Source: Asterella californica
Taxonomy: Eukaryota > Streptophyta > Marchantiopsida > Marchantiales > Aytoniaceae
Direction: 5' to 3'
Length of the DNA stretch: 64,000 nucleotides
Assembly (NCBI GenBank): GCA_036924285.1
Contig: JAYKYS010000008.1
Coordinates: forward strand, 19,453,001 to 19,517,000
The translations under genes and the position numbers were made by a program. Of the stretch, positions 36,370 through 49,659 are shown piece by piece. The notes below the pieces were generated by a model. It made no database searches, was not told the origin of the DNA, and worked only from the letters and a program-made list of their open reading frames with translations. The stretch's first letter is position 1, and every line of letters begins with the position of its first letter.

Positions 36370-37440
36370 ATATTGAATCATGAATTCATCAATTTGGTTA
36401 GCTTCTCCATCTTCATCATTCTTGTTTTGTCGAGATTGCAAATAACGAGTGTTAGGAAGATAGTGGAGGATTTCATTCTGCTTTGCATGCACGTGTGCCA
36501 GGCCAACTGATTTTAGTTCATCCACAAGCAATGTATTGAGAAATCAGTCTTCGATGGAGGATCCACACGTTTCTAAAATAATCTGCCGTGCATGGAAGTC
36601 CACGATCCTTCATAAGTCTCATTCACCTTATACAAGAATCTTACTCTTCATCGAGAAGAGGAATGAAACAGGAGCGCTTTGACCGCTTATCTTTTCCACA
36701 TGACCTTGAACATAAGCTCTGTAGTCAACCACTTCTTGTATCAAGTAGAGAACATCTCTTTCTTCTTCAGCATCAAAAACCTCTAACATGAATTGCAGAA
36801 GAGACGCTACATGCTTGTGCGATAATGCACCATTCACTTTTGAGAAGAATGCATCCACATCCTCATTTGTGTGTCCCACAATAAGAAATGACATGGTCAC
36901 AGTTTCAAAACCTCCTCAAACAACCAATCTACTACAAAACGTCACATCAACCGATTCTTGTTATCCTTGGCAGAGTTGTCCACTTGTAGTAGAAGTTGTC
37001 GTGGTAGAGAATTAAAGTCCCAACGACATTCACGGAATTGTTGCTTGTGTTTTCTATCCAAGGAACTCCAAAGATCACCTGTAAATCGTTTGTAATCACA
37101 AAACAGTTCCGCAAGAGATGTTATAGTGAAGTTGGGAACACTTGGTCATAATCCTCTGACAGCAATACATGCAAATATACTCGCACCATAGCCGTGCAAC
37201 AGCATATCTATTCAAATGCAGAAATAAGATATGTCAATTCTGTTTAAGAGATGATAGTAGTTGTTAGATCATATAAAGGTTAATTGACAACTTTGTTGTT
37301 TTCAAACTGGAATAAGTAAACACAATAAGAATATTACACGTTAACGTCAAAGCCAAAGGAGAGGTGTTTCTCATCAATGACTTGATGAATTCAGCAAGAC
37401 GAGGAATAGTTGTCTTGAACTGACCCATTTTGTCATGAAT
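36370..37440 (-). pseudogene. DUF7869-like protein remnant
   Basis: Pieces of one minus-strand protein appear in shifting frames: MGQFKTTIPRLAEFIKSLM (about 37430-37370), LAELFCDYKRFTGDLW and LLLQVDNSAKDNKNRLM (about 37110-36930), then HFLIVGHTNEDVDAFFSKV as VGHTNEDVDAFFSKV (about 36880-36835), QEVVDYRAYVQGHVEKI (about 36740), and a charged tail ending DEFMIQY-stop near 36370. The pairing of LQ.DN....NKN with GHT.EDVD..FS is, from memory, typical of DUF7869 proteins, which are often repeat-associated in plants and animals. Multiple frameshifts and a stop within VVDWLFEEVLKL-stop show it is dead. The function of the family is not established. Confidence 0.55.
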
Positions 37441-38695
37441 TATCAACATATACACGTCAAGAAGCAGTATGGCAAGTTGACTGTTTGCATAGTAACAATT
37501 TCGACCAGACATCTGCATGATCAAGTGTCATTCTTTTTCGTACTCCAAAGCTACAAGTTTAACATTTCTTCTTTCTCGCATCAACTACTCCTTCAAAGTA
37601 ATGTATTTTTTACACTTGGCAAACGCAGTGCGTCAACTAATTTAACATTCATCACATCTTATAACATAAATTATATTAATATTTCAGTAAATTAACATTT
37701 AATAAATAACATTACTTACATATTTAACTAATGTAACTAGCATAACATTTTAATATTTCCTAAGTTAATTAACATCTCATGTTACATACTAACATAAACA
37801 ATCATAAACTACTTTGCATGTTACTTAAGTACAGTGTAATTTTAAAAAACTAAAAGACTAAAGCTAACTAACATAACCTATAAACTAACCCAAGCATATT
37901 AATTAACATGTATTTACGTATATGTTATTATGCATGTAAAACAAAGATAGTCATACGAAGAAAAATTCTTCATGGAATAACTTTACGGAGGGACTTACGA
38001 AATGAAAGGCTTCATAAGTACAGAAAATCTCATAACATGGGATCACGAAGGCTTTACAAAGCTTTCCGCTTCATAAATCCGATGTGCTTACGAAACGGAT
38101 CGCTTCGTAACTATTTAAGGTTACAAAGGAAAATGCTTCGCAAGTTTGTTTGAAAACCTAAAACGTTAGCTCAATGAATATATTTTCGACCATTCTTGAT
38201 TTTCAGAGTTTAGTAACAAGTCGTAGAGCAGCAAGAAACAAACCAGACATTCTAAACACATTTAGGAGAGTTTTCAGAGACTCAGAGAGGACGTGTGGGT
38301 GCAGGTTGAGTGTGCAGGTGATCTTGGGAAGGGATTGAGACTGACATGTGGATAGTGCAGCTGTTCTCTGAGGTGCACATGTACAACTCTTCTAAAGCAT
38401 CGAGCTTGCTATCTGTGATGAACCAGTGACACATTAAGATCGCTCTTTTTTCAAAAACAAATCACATTTTGTGAGGGTTACTTGAGTGTTTGCGAGTGAT
38501 CAGCTCGCCTTCTAGGTGAGATTTCGACCTTCTTTGGAGTATACTTGCATTATCACTTACTGTTAGCATCTTTTTGAGAAGAGAAACTGAACATACTGTT
38601 AGAGAAAGGATTGCCAAAGACCTATTAGAAGCATGAACTCGTCTCATAGGTATCTTACTAACCACTAACACTCTTTGCGGTCATTTTTGACCTTT
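37441..38695. other. Very AT-rich spacer
   Basis: 37600-37910 is dominated by TTAACAT / ATGTTA words. 37960-38150 has recurring CTTCATAA, TTACGAA and CTTCGTAA motifs, also seen near 25340-25360. No gene. Confidence 0.4.
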
Positions 38696-39613
38696 ATGGC
38701 TTCCTCTAGTAGGTCAGATCGACCTCCTCCTATCCTTCTTTCAAAAGATTAGAAATATGAACAGTTTTAGATTGTCATGCAAGCTTATGAGAAAAAAGAG
38801 AAGTCTATGACGTCAAACAAAATATCTCGCATGATGACTGACATGATGCACGCATATGTGAGAAACACAATTTGCTCTAGAGACACGTCAGTCCTTCCTC
38901 ATGAGTAGTGTATAGCCACTCCTCCAACACAAGAGTCTACAACGAGAGAGAGGACTGCTCGTCTTCATAGTAGGTCAAAGAAGAAGGAGTTGAAAGAGAG
39001 CGAATTTACAAAGTGTGTGAAAGAAGATAAGCGACTTAAGCTCGAGTTTGATGAGCTACTTTTTCTGATTGGTTCATCCTTTCAGTTACCTCAGTCTCGA
39101 ATGAAGACTATTGTCGACTTGAATTGGAAGCCCATGTGCTCTGGAGCGATATTCCTCTTCGTGATAGAGTGAGAGTGTGAATTGATATAGAGCTCGAGCC
39201 ATTTTTGGAATGGCTCTTCTATTAGTGAGAAGTGGATGCGAGAGCACGTGCAGAATGTGCTCAACAATCATCGATACGAGACACATCACAAGATTTGTCA
39301 GATGTTGAAGGAGTTGGGGTCAAATGATGAGCCAACATGTCTTCTTGGAGTTCCGGATGAGAGCTTTGTTACGCTTCATCTAGTGGAGAGAAGCTTGTGG
39401 CAAACGACATGTGTGATGATGCTTGAGGTCACTGAGAAGGAGCATGTAGTCAGCAGAACCCTCAAGAATTTTAACAGAGGATTAAGGACTCTCTGAAGCT
39501 CGGAAGAAGCCATTCTAAAGAGTGTGAGCCTCCAGAAACCTCAGCTGGATCTGAGAAGCGCAGCATCCTCTTTGCAAGAGTTTGCTGTGTGGAGTAGTAA
39601 CTGGAAAAAGTAG
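38696..39613 (+). pseudogene. Unidentified reading frame broken only by stop codons
   Basis: One frame runs from ATG 38696 (MASSSRSDRPPPILLSKD) through QAYEKKEKSMTSNKI, RTARLHSRSKKKELKESEFT, EKWMREHVQNVLNNHRYETH and LLGVPDESFVTLHLVERS to TAG 39611-39613. It has at least five in-frame stops (TAG 38750, TAG 38765, TAG about 38906, TGA about 39170, TAG about 39188, TGA about 39494) and no need of a frame change. About 305 codons. Stops at LSKD-stop-KYEQF-stop-IVMQ would fit TGG-to-TAG and CAG-to-TAG. I do not recognise the family. It is probably a transposon-associated or old host gene. Confidence 0.5.
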
Positions 39614-42600
39614 AGTTGAACCACCAGAAGACGAGATCTACTTCTAGAAGTCGACTCGAGAAGACTAGAAGCCATGCAAGCGGCCAATAATCATCTTCCA
39701 TGTCTTCTCAGTGTACATTTGTGTTATATTTTAAGTAGTAGTTGTGTGATACGTTCTAGAGCACCTTTTAGAGGGTCTAGAAACTACGTGGTTGTGAGGA
39801 ACTTTGAGCGGAACTAGTATGTTTATGACTTTGGTCAGATCTTAGTACTTAGAACAGTGTGACTAGTGTAAATCTTCTTGGGGAACGAAATATTTTATGC
39901 TACAATGATGTAAAAGAGAAATCCTAAGACATTACATCCGGATATGTCTTTTTTGGTTTCTTCGCTATGATTTTTAACCTTTTGGTTTGATTAGAGTTCT
40001 AGTTGGTTATGTACCGCTTGTGGTATCTAGTTTTAGCTAAGGGCTTGTACATGGATGTTGTTTGGACCTGGGTTTGAATTGTGCGATACTAGTGCAAAGC
40101 TTTTTGTTAGTGCTTAGCAAAAGGATATTTCTTTTGCTTTGAGCTACGCTTCGGTAGTTCTGGATCTAGTTTGAGATTCATAGAATTGTTTTAGGAGGTT
40201 GGGTGCAGATTGCAGACCACTCAAGTCTATTTCTCAGTTTTTTGTTCTTAGAGAAAAAACAACGAGAGTGTATATAAAGTGAGACTGGTATATCTTGCGA
40301 AGCTTGTTCTCGTGATTGTTTTTCTCTTTCTTATCTCGGATGATATCTCCACATCCAGGAACCTCGAGTTTTCCTGGACAACCTTCATGCAAAATCTGAT
40401 ATAATAACGATTCAATACTATGTGTGGTGATCTTGTCAAAAACTTTACGTTACGTGTTAGTCATATTGATCGAAGAAATTCTAAGTGAAAAATCTTCCAG
40501 ATTTAACATAGGTTTGGAGAACTTGGTGGTATATCCCAAGAGTTTCTCCTCTACCAAAAAACCTAAGTCGCTGATGCTCTTAATATATGTGTGAAGAAAA
40601 AATATCATTTTATCAGACTTTTATGACATTTTTACAGTCTATGAGAAAATACACTTCATATTCTATCGTTTGACACCGAATGCACTCAATTGGATTGTTG
40701 AACTTCTGGATACGTTGTACTTATCATCAAGATACAATACATGATTTTGTATTGAAGTTGTCTACTTTTCCTGTCTACAATTTCGTCATGGATATATTTG
40801 AACATTTGAGACCATTGAAGAGTTTTTTGAAGGTCTCTCTCTCATTCTTCACAAAAGTGAGGACGAGATGTTACAAACGTATTTAATTTTAAGTGTCTTG
40901 TTGCAATAGTATTTTCAAACAGAGGATTAGTCGTCACACCCACTCGAATCCTAGTAATATCTGACATTGGAAATGCAAAATTACCTATGTACTTCAGGTT
41001 CGAAATTTCTCGTGGATTACGGTAGCACACTTGAACTACAATTGGCATAGAAAATCTCTTGGTTAATTAAATGGTGACATTTGGCAAGGACTGTCAAATG
41101 CTGTTCAATTCTATGAGTATATATTCGTCTATAATATATTTATATAAAATAAATTTTCTTATTTTATAAATATTTCTTGAGAATTGATGATCCAATTTCC
41201 AAGAGGAGCAGTAATCTTTGTTTTTTGCAATAACATCAATCTCAAATCTATTAGTAGAGTTTTTCTCAAATCTATCAAGATAGTTTTCTAACCCCTTGCA
41301 GGGAATATTTATGTCTAGTTTCTTCTAACCAAGAAAAGTATCTGAGATATGTGTATTAAGCCTTTTGGCATTGATATCTTATCAACTTTGAGTTGTCCAA
41401 ACGTTTTCCATCGCGGCGTATGAAACGATTGAACCAAATGACTTCATGACTTAAATACCGTAAATCCAAAGGAAGAAGAGTAACTTGAATGACTTCGAGC
41501 CATGCTTGCAAAAAGTTCTCCAATCTTGGGGATCTTATCAGTATACTGGAGGTTGGATCTGTGTTTGGGGAGAATAATCCCACTATGGGGAAGGTAAGTG
41601 ATCAAATTCAGTATCCATTTGGCGTGTATCGCTCGGAGTTGGAACCAAGATCTATAACATTTAACCCACATAAAGAAAAAGATCAACACAAGACTGTAAG
41701 TGTCCAAAGCGAAAAATATGTGTTAGAACTCTATATTTCCAAATATCTATTGGTTTGGACGAAAGTCCGAAGCATCGCTTGAATCTTCATCAGTACTCTT
41801 AGTGGCTGTGGAATATGTGCTGCTGTGAACCAATCCCTTAACAAACTATAACGTTGACTGTACTTATGAAGACAGCTTAGTGGAACCGACTGGACTCTGG
41901 AGTCTGAACATAAGTCGATAACGGTCTAGATCGATATCACCAGTGGGAATATCTTTAGGAACAGCCAAATCAACCTACAATTATCTTGTGCCTTCATAAC
42001 TACGTTCTTTGGCGCGGACCGTACAGTTCAAAATGCGATACAGTTTGTTGTCACATAGCTTAGATTGTATCTGTAGCTTAGAATCTGATTGTTGTAACAT
42101 AGCTACATTCTATGCTCGTCATACGCAAACAAAGAAAAGACCAAGCGACATGCCTGCATACTTGATCTGTTTCTTGTTTTCGCTTCTCATGATCAAATTA
42201 AGCACGTGATCTGAAGCCCCTGTTCAAGTTGAACAATCAATATCAACTCCCTTCAAGAGTCGGTTTCAGTCTTGTTCCTCTGTTTTCAGGTGCTCTGCCT
42301 CCATTAAACGTTGCATACCAGAACGATCTCCATATACATCGAGTTCTGGAAAACAGTTGTCGAACACATCCAGCAAACGATGCAACCCTAATTCCATTGC
42401 TGGCCCTAATCATCAGATCTGCGGTGTATCCACAGCTTTTGTATATCATAAAGGTTATCAGAACAGTAAATGCAACGGAATTTATACCACTTTTCGGCCC
42501 CTTCGACTAACTCTGACCGCTCCTTACCTCCACCCGTAAAGGTCTCAAGAGCACACTTGTAGACTGGTGGTGTTGTTTACCATTTTCAGTTCTCTCGCTG

Positions 42601-45600
42601 AATCGGGTGCACTTGAATAATTCTATCTAAGTATGTTTACTCTCAAGCTCCGGTAAGCATAAGAGAACAGAAATACGCTGGGAATCATGTAAGGACCCCG
42701 TTGCAAGAGCTCTGCTTGAAGGTCTCATTGCCTTGGAAACTTGGATCCCTAAGACTGCGAACCCGGTGAAAGTCAGGAGCAGAGGTGACGACGTGCAGTA
42801 AAACCTCTGTAGAGAATTCCAAGCCACTAGTACTGTTACTGGACCGACAGGGTACTGAAGTCAGTCCAAACAGTGCTCCAAATCTCGCTATTCTGTTCAA
42901 AGTGCATGCAATCAGTACACTGCATGGCACTGTAACACAATGACATGTAAGTTCGAACCTGATAAATGCCCGATATCACTCGATTGGCCAATACAAAGCT
43001 GGGACTAGCTAAGACACTGTTGAACTCTTCTTACTCTTGGTCCAGAGTAACATGTTATCGCTGCGCTGGAAGTGAACTAGAACCCCTCAGCGGCTCAGCC
43101 TCAAGCTTGCCTGAGCGTACACCGTCCACCAGCAAGGAGACTCACAAGTTTGAGGGCGGAACGACAATGTGCATACCTCGAATTCGAAAATCAACGCTGT
43201 GGCCATGAAAGAATTGTCTCAAACTCGCGTTGGTCGTCGTTTTTGCTCCGCAGACGTTGGTGGTAAAGCTGCAGTGATCAGGTGGCTCACAAACGCCGGG
43301 AAGGGCTGTGGACATCCTGTACATATCACTGGGTACTAAGTCGGTGACGTAAATAAAGTGGATACCTATCACGAAGCACAACTCGAGACAGGGTCGTTGT
43401 TGAACTGGCTTGTATCTACGCTCCAGTTCGATCAATTGTCTAAAGTAAGTTGACATTTATCATTCATAGCTTGTCCTGACCATGAATACTACCAGGTAAT
43501 GACCAGGTTTAGAACCCTCTGCAATGGTGTACGTAGTTCTCTGAATGTTGATGTTGAACGGAAGAGCATCTTCTGGTTCTGCAGAGGGAATGATGCACAA
43601 GCTGGCGTATATGTACATCTGCTGTTTGGATGGTTATTCTAAACCTAAGCTTTCTAATTGCCGTAGTTTAGCGTACACCAGAAGGAATCTGCGTCTCCAA
43701 AGTACTATGGCTTTTATTGGGATATCAGGCATAAAAGAAATCAAGCAAATAAGATAAAACATGACCTGGTAGCTTTCGGAAAGTGATCTCTACTAGCTTA
43801 TTACCGTAACCCATCCACGTCTTGTGTCGTCGGCCACCCTGAAGCACAGAGGTAGTCAGTGACCCATAGAAGATATCTGTTCGACTATGCTGGCAGAAGT
43901 CATGCTCATGTGGGTCAGACACCAGCAGTAAGTCGGGTGAAGCATGCAGATGATACCGAACGCAGCTTTGCTTTTCCCAGGGTGTACTGGATGGACATGA
44001 GCAACTAGGAGATCCAATCAAACCATGAGCAGTCGTCAGAGCTAGGAGAAGTTGGAGAGTGTAGCAAGTCTCTACATTTTTACATCTTAATGACAGCCTC
44101 TTTGCCAGCCAAGTTCCACCTGTAGCATGTTGTCAGCAGGAAGAATCAAGCATATTAGCCGAATTTAGCTGACGGAAACCAAAGTAGGAAAGTGAGAGAA
44201 TAGAGAGGCAGATCCCAATGATGGGCTGAGATCCGCTGTCTCAGTCGTAAAGCTTGCATGAAAAGCTAATGCCCAACCCCAAGGATCATTACAGAAAGAC
44301 GTTTGTAATCATTACTTTGCGTGTGCACGGATCTGTCCAAGTCACTGATTCCGTATCTTGGGAATCAACAACGAAAGGAACTGACACTCTGTGGGAGGTG
44401 AAATAACGATAACAGAAAAATATGAAGCCAGTGGTTCTGAATACGAAGACGGAACTGCTGATGTGGAATCTCCAGTTATGTGATATCTGAGCTTCTGTCC
44501 TAGGATCCAGATTGATATCGATGCTCCTGGGGAGAACTTGAGACTACCCAAGCCTGGGAACTTGTCCAGTAGAAAAAGATTGATGTTCACTGTCTTTAAC
44601 TATTGGTGGCCGGTTATACTGTCAGGTGTATTTGCTTTATTTCGAAAATGAAACGGCTTACTTCGCGCAGGAGCTAGCGTTACACATGTTACTCAAAGGA
44701 TTTAACTGCTCACGAGGAGAATGCTTGGATCTTGGATCTGACGGAAGAGGAGTCAAAACAGTGACTTGGACGTTCAAGTTAGACAGATACGGTCCCAAAG
44801 ATAGAAAAGCTATAGCTCAGCTAACTCCTCACACCTGAAGCTGAATGCGGGACCAAATGGAAAATTTGTACAGCTTTCTTCCCGAGTTCCTCCTTCCAGA
44901 TTCCACTTTTAATTTCCTAACCCTTTTACGGAGAGCATTGCCTCAAATACTCCCGCTCCGAACCATACACAGTGCAGCTAGGTGTTGTTAGTGGCTGTAT
45001 TCTATAAAGATTGGCATCGATCTGAAACCCTACATTCTAACGTGGAAGTAACAAAAGTAGTACATTACTGGGAGTGGACGAAAGGAAAAGAGTACCTCCA
45101 TTGTGTAATATTGACAGTTATTTACCTAGAATATTATAGCCTATTGCTGCAATGCAGCAACCTGTATTAAACTGTTTTGTTCAAAACGATGCTGAATCAT
45201 CAGATTTTTGTATGCAAGAGAAGCTCCTGGTTGACGTCTCCTCGATACTGGCAACAGAACTATGAACGAGATGAAATCGCATTTCAAACCTACTCCGAAC
45301 AAAAGACTAAGGCTTTCTCCTCTACACTGCTTGACGACAACGGCTCACAAAAACCCAGAAGGTGGCAACATATGCAACCGTATATTACCCACGGTTCTAG
45401 AATTATGTACTTCGCATCTGACTTAATTCTGTATTGTGATGAGTGCTCTGCTCTTCCGTTTCTCTTGGTGTATATGCAGACAAGCTGCAGTGGGGACTCG
45501 TGAGCTCTCATGCTAGTAACACTTAGAGTTAACTCTACTCATCTTAATTGAACTCTATGAAAAAATAGGAGGAAAAAGTAGTTCTATGATTGCTCGTGGG

Positions 45601-47514
45601 CAGTACGTCAGAGGATCTCATGGATGAAGAATAACGTTGACTTCTACTTTTGGTTTACGCGGGAGGTGGTTGTGGATAAGGACGCCAACGCAGTCGTGTT
45701 TATGTAAGATAATGATTTCAAGTTATGTTAAGTACTTTAGGAATAATATAATAGGCTCCGAATCTTTTGTCTTTGGCTCGAAGCAAAGTGCACATCACTT
45801 CTGGCAGCATTGCACCCACTCTTGCCGACCATTTGGCCCGCTTTCTCCTCACTAATCGCAGCAACAACAACTAAGTCTTCTTAGATAAGCTTAAGATGTT
45901 AGCAACCGACAATTTTCTACTAGCTGAAGTATGAAGTCAACTGGTAAGTGGAGGCAGCTGAAACCGACTTTGACAGAAATGTCTAACAAAGGGATTCAGT
46001 TGGTAATTACGTCAGGGAATGTTACACTATACCCGTAGCGGTTGGGATGAGGAGGCTTTTCCTTTCATCATGCTTGCATACTCCAAAAGTGTTGCGACAC
46101 GATAAACGACGTGAGTCTACCTTCACCCAACATCAGATTGAACTGTACAGTACTTCGTCAAAAATGCAAATTCAATACCTCTAAGCGATTGAAGCAAGTT
46201 ATGCATCTTGAGTTTTACATGCGGGAACAAAGTGATGAGAAAGATGTACCTCAGCCGCTCCTTTAGGAGGGAAGTGATTCTTCTCAGGTGTGAGAGTTGA
46301 GTGACAGAACGTCTCTGTGTCTGGATATGGTAGGCTTTTGCTCATGGAACTTGGCGGAATCATATGTAAATCCGTCAGATAATCCATTAAGTCCCAACAT
46401 GAGCGGTTCATGCAAATTATCAGGCGGCCTAGGGTTGGTGGTTCTTATCATCTGATTCATCTCCTGTGCCAGAGAGACGTCTTGAAATTCGCTCCCATGT
46501 CTCGAGCACTGAAAATTTGGTATCTGACAAGTTCCTAACCGCGGACCTATAACTGATGACATCACTAATCCTTGAATCGTGACCAGAGCCTCACCTGCGA
46601 GACGACTGGTTCTGTTGTTTGAAAACTTCATTTCTAACCTGCAGCTAGCACCACTAGTGACTAGTGACTGCCCCGTACTGTATCTTCAGGTTTATTTATG
46701 CTTTTGAGAATCTGCACCCCGAGCAACCAGGCCAGGACTGCATGTCTTTCGTAGTAAAAAGCCTGGAGCCTGGTGGGTAGATCATGGACCTAAACGGTCT
46801 AAACAGTTAGCCACCATTGCCATGCTCCCTACATACTCCTCAAAGTTGTTGTCTGGTTGGAAGGAACAGAGCCTTGCTTTTAAAATAGACAATCATTTGC
46901 ACCTTTAGCCCAGAAGTAAAGTTTAGGGTTGGATGGGCCTGAGGCTGGGCATGCAACCATCCTGCCCACCATAAATTGTGGATTCGCATGCTCAGATTCT
47001 TTCCAAGCGACCGATTTCCTTGCAGAGCAAATGAGCATCCCCAACGACGGGAAGGAGCCGACTATGCGAGAAAAAATTTACATTAACATATTTCTGTCAC
47101 GGGAGTGGCTTTGGCTCAAGTAGCATAACCTTCAGGCCGTTGTGGTTTTCTCTTCTGATGCAGGATAGAGAACCTTTATAGAGAAAGCAGAGCGGTGGTT
47201 TGTTCAGATGCGGAAGAACAGTGAAAGAGCGTTTTTTTTCTCACCTCGACAACTTTTACTCCAAAAAAAAAAAAATGTAAATGTTAAAATGATATCTGAA
47301 CCTAGAGTATCATCTGCTAGCTGCATGACAGAAATCTGATAGTCTTCTTTTTGTTGACCGATACTGAACTATTATTAAGCATCATATGCAAAGACTATTT
47401 ATTTGGCCAATTGCATCTTCAAGGGTTTTTATTTAACATGTGCGGCTGTCTTTATGTCTCTGCAGAAAATAATAAAAATTGTTCAATTGTTATATAAATT
47501 GACATAAGAACAAA
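39614..47514. other. Long stretch with no recognisable gene
   Basis: About 8 kb. Minus-strand frames at 41583-41356 (with LEVIQVTLLPLDLRYLSHEV and FNRFIRRDGKRLD) and 41048-40842 (NPREISNLKYIGNFAFPMSD) have coding-like composition and could be a decayed protein, family unknown. A 115-codon minus frame (46631-46284, ATG start) is at chance length. A 13-A run lies at 47263-47275. I see no RNA gene, no transposon protein motif and no strong repeat. Confidence 0.35.
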
Positions 47515-47690
47515 TAACTCATAACTTCAACGCAGACAAGCGAGTCTCCAGGACTATAATTCCGACAGCGTGTTGAAGGATTTGTTATTCTAATTTATGA
47601 ATAAATTTATCTCTTAACCTTCCTGATGAAAAGTTTACGTAATAAATTTAACTTACCTCTATCTCTCATCTTCAGATGAATATGCATAGC
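47515..47690 (+). repeat. Paired-hairpin repeat, copy 1 (divergent)
   Basis: Box AACTCATAACTT (about 47526) is followed by a weak A-type stem (AATTTATCTCTTAACC...GTAATAAATTTAA, 47595-47652) and a B-type tail CTCATCTTCAGATGAATATGCA (47668-47690). Confidence 0.5.
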
Positions 47691-47709
47691 AGTTGTGGTT
47701 CCGGCCAGG

Positions 47710-47850
47710 GAGCGGAAACGGGCGATGGCGAGAAGCGGGGTTTAAATTCGCATCGTCGGTAGGACGCGAGGGGTTGTGGAGAGCAGAAACGGATGACCGC
47801 GAAAAGCGGGGTTCAAATTCGGGTCCTCGGTACGGCACGGGGGTTGTGCA
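47710..47850. repeat. 71/70-bp tandem repeat with a tRNA-like B-box word
   Basis: Units 47710-47780 and 47781-47850 both read GAGC.GAAACGG..., GCGGGGTT.AAATTCG, CGGTA.G.C..GGGGTTGTG. The second contains GGTTCAAATTC, similar to the RNA polymerase III B box, but no A box or tRNA cloverleaf is evident. Confidence 0.75.
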
Positions 47851-47999
47851 TACCAAATGAACTCTGGGAACTTTTTGCTCGTTTATTGTTATCGAGATAT
47901 GTATATATGTTAAATAAAAAATATACATTAAGCAGATGTAAAAATTTAAATTTTTTATAAACATTATTTGTTAGTCCATGCCTGGAAACACGAGGAGAA

Positions 48000-48232
48000 C
48001 AGAAGAAAACTCATAAGTCTTGGCTCTGCTCTCGCGCTTCAAAAGATACAAGACTAAAGAATTGTACTCGTGAAAATATTAATTTATTGAAATATTTAAT
48101 TTAATATCTAACTTTTTCTGCCAAAAAAATTAAATATTAAATCAAACGGTTTTACATTTCCCCCTCTTCCGAGTTAACAGTTGAAGAGAGAAACCTCTAT
48201 CTCTCATCTTCAGATGAAAAAGGTGAATAAGC
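48000..48232 (+). repeat. Paired-hairpin repeat, copy 2
   Basis: Box AACTCATAAGTC (48010). A stem TTTAATTTAATATCTAACTT...AAATTAAATATTAAA (about 48105-48142). B part CCTCTATCTCTCATCTTCAGA to AGGTGAATAAGCA (48194-48232). Stems partly decayed. Confidence 0.6.
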
Positions 48233-48492
48233 AACTATGACCGCCCGGCCATGCCTGCCAGCCGGCCACGACTACAAAGTTAGATGTTGCCAAAGCCTCT
48301 ACAGATATATTTGGTGGCTTGAATCTTATCACGATGGCGAAACGAGAAAGAAATCAGTAAGTTTAGAATGAAAACAAATAGAAATAGTGAAATCCTGTTG
48401 CTATGAGAGTGATAGGGTGTCATGTACCGGTTTAGACATGTGAACATGCAATCAGGAAAGAGAAAGAAAGCATAATTAGAAAACCGACTCAC

Positions 48493-48942
48493 CTCTTGTA
48501 TATGAACGAAGTTTCGAGATGCAATAAATTCTTCTCCAGCAGAAAGTTGCTGCTGCCCTAGAATCATAAGGTATGTAATCATCCGTCACATGACTTTTTC
48601 GTCGATGCTTTTGAGTTACACTCCGTGGGATCATGAGTACCAAGCTAAACTAGCACCCTTCTTCGGCATCCTTTTCCTTTGAATTTATGGATCTTCTCCT
48701 TCCCCGGATAGAGGTTCGTGCTCTTCCACAGAAGCCGAATATTCTGGCTTCCCTATCGAGGCTTTATCGAGGAGCGCAGATGCGGCATGCATCCGGCCTG
48801 ACCCATTAACCCCATGACCACCTGGGTGTTGTAGATCGTCCACGCTCGCCATGCTCGACCTCCTCAAATAGAATGAAGCACCTCGAAAGGCGCGTTCGCT
48901 GGGACCCGCCGGCTCTAGTTCTCTTCCACTCTCATACATCAA
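48493..48942 (-). pseudogene. Possible two-exon gene fragment, unrecognised
   Basis: The minus-strand frame 48942-48685 encodes a polar, Gly/Ser-rich stretch (YLRRSSMASVDDLQHPGGHG) ending at TAA. Downstream, 48557-48493 looks like an exon with acceptor TTATGATTCTAG and donor GAG/GTGAGT, encoding QQQLSAGEEFIASRNFVHIQ. No donor links the first frame to it, so they may not belong together. Family unknown. Confidence 0.3.
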
Positions 48943-49659
48943 CCTCCTCTACCTTGACTAATCATACCCTCAAGGCGCCTTCACGTCGCGTTTCCTTCCC
49001 TGATCTCGGCAAGTTTATAGGCATGCTTCACCGAGAGTTCAAGTTTGTGCTTCGGTAGGACCGCTCCACCTCTTCAACGCTATACTCTAAGCATACGACA
49101 AGTGCGCTGGACAAGCGGAACACGCGAAACGAGTGCGTGGACAAGTGCTGGTTGATCCCTGGATTGTATGATACGATAGTACTACACTGAGTGCCGAGCC
49201 CATCCAAGTGTCAGTGCGATCTATAAGTTCCATCGTATTATCCGAGATCATAAATCTTTTTTCTTTCTGAATTATTATTAGCTCCGCGATGGCGAGCGAC
49301 CTGGAGTGCAACTGAACAAATGACAGGGATCCGCTCAAGAACCGGTCACCGGTTCACGAAAGAGGTTTCAAATCCTCCGGTCACGCAAGTAATCGATTTT
49401 GGTACATCTATCTTAATTTGTTTTTCATCTTCTTCTTTTCTTTTCTCTTTTCATTTTATTTAAGATGAAGGATATTTTTATCTTCATTTGTTTTTCTCAA
49501 ATGCTGCTTTGACGTTAACTTTTAGAGACAGAAATCGAGTAAGTGATTTATAAGAGGAGGTTAGTTAAAGGTTGACAAATTTAATAAGTTCTTTTTCATG
49601 TCTTGTTACAAACACCTTCCGTCTGCCCATAAGCATCCCCAACTGCCTTGTAAAGTGAA

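Noticed and set aside
36628..37015. Plus-strand frames over the DUF7869-like region
   Set aside because: Complementary shadows of the better supported minus-strand remnant.
46284..46631. 115-codon ATG frame on the minus strand
   Set aside because: No family, no neighbouring exons, chance-length.
47263..47275. Run of 13 A, possible retrogene or SINE tail
   Set aside because: No upstream coding or pol III structure and no target duplication seen.
49300..49400. tRNA-like T-arm (GAGGTTTCAAATCCTCC)
   Set aside because: No acceptor stem, D arm or anticodon arm could be fitted around it, and the G53-C61 pair is missing.
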